From Deltaproteobacteria bacterium (GTDB taxonomy: Bacteria; Myxococcota_A; UBA9160), in NCBI GenBank assembly GCA_003520425.1, contig DOUU01000342.1:1-9090 (forward strand): a stretch of DNA of 9,090 nucleotides. The letters are read 5' to 3'. Below are positions 6,180 through 9,090 of the stretch, in pieces. Position numbers and translations under genes: made by a program. The notes beneath the pieces were generated by a model. That model saw only the letters and a program-made list of their open reading frames with translations. It was not told the DNA's origin and ran no database searches. The stretch's first letter is position 1. Each line of letters begins with the position of its first letter.

Positions 6180-7388
6180 ATGTCCATGCAGAGCCGGGCC
6201 CACTTCGAGCCGCGTGGGGGCGAGAGCTGGCGGGACCCTTTCACCATGTACCGGGCATTGCGCGACCACGATCCGGTCCACCACGTGGCCGACGACCACG
6301 ACGGTCGAGACTACTGGGTGCTCTCGCGCTTCGCCCATGTGCTGGACGCTGCGGTGGACGCCCGCACGTTCTCTTCGGCTTCGGGGCTCACGTTCTCGTA
6401 CGGCGAGATGGAGCGGCTCGGCCTCGAGGCGCCCATCGTGATGATGGACCCCCCCGACCACACCGCGCTGCGGAAGCTGATCATCAAACGCGTCACCCCA
6501 CAGCAGGTGGAGGCGCTCACGCCCATGATTCGCGAATTCGTAGTGGCGCGCGTGGAGGTGCTGCGGGAGAGCGGCGAGGGCTGTGTGGTGAGCGAGCTCT
6601 TCCGCCCGCTCGCGAGCTTCGTTGTGGCGCACTTCCTGGGCGTCCCACTGGCCGACCGCCCTCGCTTCGGGCGCTGGACTGATGCCATCGTGAGCGCGGG
6701 CGCGGGCGGCAACGTCCTGAGCGCCGGAGAAGCCGTGCGAGAGATGTTCAGCTATTTCGCTGGCCTCATCGCGCGGCGGCGCGCGGAACCTGCCGAAGAC
6801 ATGATCTCCGCTCTGGTCCATGGACGCCTGCGCACCGGCGAGGACGTCTCGCTCGCCAAGACGCTGGGTGTCGCCTTCACGATGGTGACCGGCGGCAACG
6901 ACACCATCATGGGTCTGCTTGGCGGGGCGTTCGAGTTGCTTACTCGGCACCGGGAGCAGCGCATGCTGCTGCTCAGAGATCCGGGACGCATCCCGAATGC
7001 GATCGAGGAGTTCCTGCGTCTTACCGCGCCGGTCCAGGGTCTGGCACGCACGACCACCCGCGACATCATGCTCGAGGGCAAGGCCATTCCGCGGGGCCGC
7101 AAGGTGATGCTGCTCTATGCCTCGGCCAACCGCGACGAACGCGAATTCGGCGCAGATGCAGAGGTGTGCGATGTGACGCGCAAGATCCGCCGCCACCTGA
7201 GCTTCAGTTACGGACCGCACCACTGCATCGGCGCCGCACCCGCGCGCCTGCAGGCGCGTGTCGTGCTGGAGGAGGTGTTGGCGCGCTGCCCGGACTTCGC
7301 TGTGGACATCGAGGCGGCGCGCTACGCGCCGGGGCCCTTTGTGCGGCGGTTCGAGTACCTGCCCTTCCGCTCGGGGGACCGAGGCTAG
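6180..7388 (+). CDS. Cytochrome P450
   Basis: This is a soluble bacterial P450 monooxygenase of 402 residues, the usual length for class I enzymes that take electrons from a ferredoxin and its reductase; neither is encoded here. Signatures in order are the C-helix MDPPDHTALRKLI (89-101), the I-helix oxygen-activation motif TGGNDT (237-242, usually AGxDT), the K-helix ExxR at Glu277-Arg280 (EEFLR), and the haem loop FSYGPHHCIG (342-351) with the haem thiolate Cys349. All core residues are present, so the enzyme should be active. The ATG at 6180 has AGGAG eight bases upstream; a second ATG two codons later is possible. There is no signal peptide or membrane anchor. The divergent crotonase and nearby TetR gene hint at oxidation of a lipid, steroid or aromatic acid that is then degraded as a CoA ester, but the substrate cannot be read from the sequence. 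Confidence 0.96.
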   Translation: MSMQSRAHFEPRGGESWRDPFTMYRALRDHDPVHHVADDHDGRDYWVLSRFAHVLDAAVDARTFSSASGLTFSYGEMERLGLEAPIVMMDPPDHTALRKLIIKRVTPQQVEALTPMIREFVVARVEVLRESGEGCVVSELFRPLASFVVAHFLGVPLADRPRFGRWTDAIVSAGAGGNVLSAGEAVREMFSYFAGLIARRRAEPAEDMISALVHGRLRTGEDVSLAKTLGVAFTMVTGGNDTIMGLLGGAFELLTRHREQRMLLLRDPGRIPNAIEEFLRLTAPVQGLARTTTRDIMLEGKAIPRGRKVMLLYASANRDEREFGADAEVCDVTRKIRRHLSFSYGPHHCIGAAPARLQARVVLEEVLARCPDFAVDIEAARYAPGPFVRRFEYLPFRSGDRG

Positions 7389-7713
7389 CGTCCACAAGCG
7401 GGTTGACGAGCTTGAGTTCCAGCGACCCCGTTCGGCTCGATCGGAATAACGACAGGCTCCGAGCTCTCCGCGAGTTGCGGTGATGAGTACCTGAGGCATT
7501 GCGTCGCGCTGATTCCGCCGTGTGTGGGGCTTTGTGGCACCTCTCCCGCCTCAAGCGGTGCGTGAGGCCTCGAATGCACGTTGTTGTCTGACCCTCTTCG
7601 CTCGGGGCACGACGTTTGCATCGTCGCGGTTGATGCTGTCGGAAGGACGATCTGGGATTCGAACTCCCATTCGCGTAGAACAACACAATCAACGAGGTGA
7701 GAAAGGGCACATA
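7389..7713. other. Intergenic region after the P450 gene, no gene seen
   Basis: This 325-bp stretch has no coding frame with family resemblance. The frame of the next gene is open upstream to 7522, but that extension is not protein-like and lacks a signal sequence. It contains a hairpin at 7653-7669 (TGGGA stem, TTCGAAC loop, TCCCA stem) that mimics a tRNA T-arm, and a weak dyad CGTG-N12-CACG at 7561-7580 around the palindrome GAGGCCTC. It should hold the promoter for the 7714-8830 gene trio. I could not place promoter boxes reliably, nor find a T-rich terminator for the P450 gene. Confidence 0.5.
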
Positions 7714-7983
7714 ATGGGGTTCTTTCGGCGTGTGCTTAAGACGGGACTGCTCGGGGCGGTGTTCGCAGCGGGCTATCTCTGCGGGATGACAGCGCATCCG
7801 AGCGCTCAGGCGCAGGTGGGTGAAGTCGGGAAGGAGCTGATGCAGAAGGCCGGGGAATCGGGGGGACCGCTCGGCTCTGCGGCCAAGCTGGGCACGACGA
7901 TCACCGAGATGAAGGAAAACCTTGACAAGCTGAACAAGAACGTGGGGGCACTCGAAGAGATCAAGAAAGCCCTCGGCGGCTGA
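7714..7983 (+). CDS. Small exported protein of unknown function
   Basis: This 89-residue protein matches no family I recognise. The N-terminus FFRR followed by a hydrophobic run (8-27) and AQAQ at 31-34 reads as a signal peptide with a possible cut after AQA (34), or as a single membrane anchor. The remainder is hydrophilic: a Gly/Ser-rich turn (48-57), then a Lys/Glu-rich helix [20 protein letters not shown] (64-83) with heptad-like Leu/Val/Ile spacing. The start was chosen at the ATG (7714) because AAAGGG lies seven bases upstream and the signal peptide begins there. It is first of three co-directed genes, 58 bp before mscL, and shares with the third gene a small exported, helix-rich design. 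It may work in the envelope; no specific role is visible. Confidence 0.72.
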   Translation: MGFFRRVLKTGLLGAVFAAGYLCGMTAHPSAQAQVGEVGKELMQKAGESGGPLGSAAKLGTTITEMKENLDKLNKNVGALEEIKKALGG

Positions 7984-8041
7984 ACTCGCCTTTTCCTCGG
8001 CCAACCAGCGCGGCCGGGCTCCCGTCAGAAGGGGATTGCCT

Positions 8042-8470
8042 ATGTCCATGCTCAGTGAGTTCAAAGAGTTTGCGGTCAAGGGGAATGTCGTCGACATGGC
8101 AGTCGGCATCATCATCGGGGCCGCATTCGGAGGAATCGTCAACTCGCTCGTGAACGACGTGATCATGCCTCCCGTTGGCCTCCTTCTCGGCAAAGTCGAT
8201 TTTTCGAATCTCTTTGTCGATCTCTCAGGGAAGGGATTTGTTGCGCTCTCTGAAGCCAAGAAGGCGGGCGCGCCGGTGATGGCGTACGGCCTCTTCCTCA
8301 ACACTGTCATTAACTTCGTGATCCTCGCCTTCGTGATTTTCCTCGTGGTCCAAGGCGTGAACCGGCTCAAGCGCCAGCAGGCAGCCGCACCGCCGGCCGC
8401 ACCTCCCGGGCCAACGGCGGAGGAGACGTTGCTGCGTGAGATTCGCGACCTTCTCGCGCGAGGTCGTTAG
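8042..8470 (+). CDS. mscL: Large-conductance mechanosensitive channel MscL
   Basis: This inner-membrane pentameric channel opens under membrane tension to release solutes on osmotic downshock. The 142-residue protein shows the whole MscL plan: N-terminal amphipathic helix [13 protein letters not shown] (3-15), pore-lining TM1 [22 protein letters not shown] (16-37) with its Gly/Ala-rich gate, the [17 protein letters not shown] segment (38-54), a periplasmic loop, TM2 (about 80-104, [21 protein letters not shown]) and the cytoplasmic helix [15 protein letters not shown] (125-139) after a Pro/Ala linker. The start is the ATG at 8042 with AGAAGGGG about seven bases upstream; an in-frame TTG at 8036 is less likely, and a second ATG lies at 8048. 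It sits between two small exported proteins with gaps of 58 and 57 bp, probably one transcription unit. Confidence 0.98.
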   Translation: MSMLSEFKEFAVKGNVVDMAVGIIIGAAFGGIVNSLVNDVIMPPVGLLLGKVDFSNLFVDLSGKGFVALSEAKKAGAPVMAYGLFLNTVINFVILAFVIFLVVQGVNRLKRQQAAAPPAAPPGPTAEETLLREIRDLLARGR

Positions 8471-8513
8471 GCACCGCATTGTGACAACCCGTTTTGACCG
8501 TGCCGCCAGGCGG

Positions 8514-8526
8514 AAAGGAAGCCTTT
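8514..8526 (+). promoter_or_regulatory. Hairpin over the ribosome site of the small lipoprotein gene
   Basis: AAAGG (8514-8518) and CCTTT (8522-8526) are inverse repeats with a 3-nt loop. The left arm and loop contain the AGGAAG Shine-Dalgarno for the ATG at 8528. Folding would hide the ribosome site, so a small translational brake is conceivable. The stem is only 5 bp, three of them A-T, so the effect may be slight. Confidence 0.3.
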
Positions 8527-8527
8527 G

Positions 8528-8830
8528 ATGAGTGGCATTCGAATGTTTTTGACCGCGCTAGCTTGCTCCTTCGTGGTGACCCCATTTTTTGCATGCTCGG
8601 CGATGTCACCCTCCGGCTCGACCGACTCCAAGGCTTGCTCTCAGAATCTTGACGCCGCTTCCAGCAAGCTCGATTACGCGAAATCAAAGGGCTACAGCGC
8701 AAAGGTCGAGTGGGCGAAGGCGGAAGCGCTTCTGGCCGAGGCGAAGGCTGAGCAGGAAGCCAAGCACTACGACACGTGCGTCTCGAAGGTCAAGGAGGCG
8801 CAGCCCTATGTAGATGCGAGCCTGAAATGA
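8528..8830 (+). CDS. Small probable lipoprotein, helical, function unknown
   Basis: This 100-residue protein has a hydrophobic N-terminus (about 6-22) ending in FFAC, an imperfect lipobox that would make Cys23 the lipidated residue; cleavage after ACSA is an alternative. After a Ser/Gly-rich spacer the mature part is two Ala/Lys/Glu-rich helices (about 37-54 and 57-79, continuing to 98). Cys37 and Cys84 lie near opposite ends of this likely helical hairpin and could form a disulfide. The EWAKAEALLAEAKAEQEAKHYDTCVSKV pattern is typical of small tetratricopeptide-like or DUF4398-like periplasmic lipoproteins, but I cannot assign a family. The start is the ATG at 8528 with AGGAAG about seven bases upstream; a TTG directly before it is also in frame. 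It follows mscL by 57 bp on the same strand. Confidence 0.75.
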   Translation: MSGIRMFLTALACSFVVTPFFACSAMSPSGSTDSKACSQNLDAASSKLDYAKSKGYSAKVEWAKAEALLAEAKAEQEAKHYDTCVSKVKEAQPYVDASLK

Positions 8831-9090
8831 CGCTCCGTCGAGGCACCGAACACGAGGTGTCTTCGATGAGGATGGCTGGCCCTCCACAGTTCAGTACGCA
8901 CCCCTCGCAAAGACATCCGAGGTCGTAGCCTGATCGCGGAGAGCTTGCAGCGACAACAAATCTCGAACGAGTGCAAGGCCCACGGGCCCGTGTCCTGCGG
9001 CCGAACTTCGAGCCGGACGGGCGGCGATCTTGACAGATCCCTGTCGAGCACCAGGCCGATGGCCATGGTTCGAAGCCGTTCATGGCAGGG
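8831..9090. other. 3' region without a recognised gene, rich in hairpins
   Basis: Two minus-strand frames stay open through most of this 260-bp stretch, but neither translation resembles a protein family or has a convincing ribosome site, and at this GC content open frames are common. Three dyads stand out: 8838-8866, a perfect palindrome CACGGGCCCGTG at 8981-8992, and a hairpin at 9029-9048 (stem CTTGACAG/CTGTCGAG, loop ATCC). A gene entering from beyond the right edge on the minus strand cannot be excluded. Confidence 0.4.
8838..8866 (+). terminator. Hairpin after the lipoprotein gene, possible terminator
   Basis: TCGAGGCACC (8838-8847) can pair with GGTGTCT-T-CGA (8856-8866) around an 8-nt loop, giving ten pairs with one G-U and one bulged T. 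It starts 8 bp after the stop of the last gene of the mscL trio, where a transcript end is expected. No T-run follows, so intrinsic termination would be weak. Confidence 0.35.

Noticed and set aside
6165..7499. 444-codon minus-strand open frame opposite the P450 gene
   Set aside because: The plus strand has every P450 motif in order. The antisense translation is a low-complexity Arg/His/Ala product without recognisable domains.
7640..7725. tRNA gene suggested by the TTCGAAC loop
   Set aside because: Only the T-arm can be drawn, its closing pair is A-T instead of the near-universal G53-C61, and no acceptor stem or anticodon arm can be formed on either strand.
8790..9083. Minus-strand open frames at the right edge
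   Set aside because: Two overlapping frames are open, but neither has a ribosome site or a recognisable motif, and one overlaps the end of the lipoprotein gene. Left as unassigned sequence.

Overview
The window looks like chromosomal DNA of a high-GC Gram-negative bacterium. It encodes periplasmic and lipoprotein export signals, a copper nitrite reductase with a fused cytochrome c domain, a LysR remnant and a TetR regulator, and MscL. Genes are dense, and wrong-frame ORFs are long, as expected at high GC. I cannot name the genus from sequence alone. A soil or sediment proteobacterium-like or deltaproteobacterial/Binatota-like lineage would fit, but this is inference.

Layout. (1) 3-968 (+): the 3' part of a GAF-coiled coil-HisKA-HATPase sensor histidine kinase, cut by the window edge. 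(2) About 998-1246 (+): an unlisted 5'-truncated remnant of a LysR-type regulator, only the last ~80 residues. (3) 4237 down to 1321 (-): a tight three-gene nitrite-reduction operon of nirK (two cupredoxin domains plus a C-terminal cytochrome c domain), nirV (FGE/SUMF1-like fold without the usual active-site cysteines) and a SCO1/SenC copper chaperone. The genes are joined by an 8-nt gap and a 4-nt ATGA overlap, and a long inverted repeat follows the last stop. (4) 5099-4455 (-): a TetR/AcrR regulator with a WHG-type C-terminus. (5) 5906-5196 (-): a crotonase-family protein with only one of the two classical hydratase glutamates. (6) 5907-6179: a divergent control region with a nested inverted repeat and a 16-bp perfect palindrome. 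(7) 6180-7388 (+): a complete bacterial cytochrome P450. (8) 7714-8830 (+): a co-oriented trio of a small exported protein, mscL and a small cysteine-containing probable lipoprotein, each with a clear Shine-Dalgarno. (9) 8831-9090: no convincing gene, but three hairpin-forming repeats.

How the genes fit together. NirK would reduce nitrite to NO in the periplasm or at a membrane surface, taking electrons through its own haem c domain. The SCO protein is a plausible copper-delivery partner, and NirV is a conserved nirK neighbour whose role is not settled. The crotonase and P450 are divergently transcribed beside a TetR gene and could form a small lipid, steroid or aromatic acyl-CoA oxidation locus, but the substrate is not visible. 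The mscL trio looks like an envelope or osmotic-stress cluster.

I found no CRISPR array, transposase, rRNA or tRNA. The strongest unusual points are the cytochrome-fused nirK operon with a catalytically altered FGE-like partner, the LysR remnant, the crotonase lacking a catalytic glutamate, and the uncharacterised small proteins flanking mscL.
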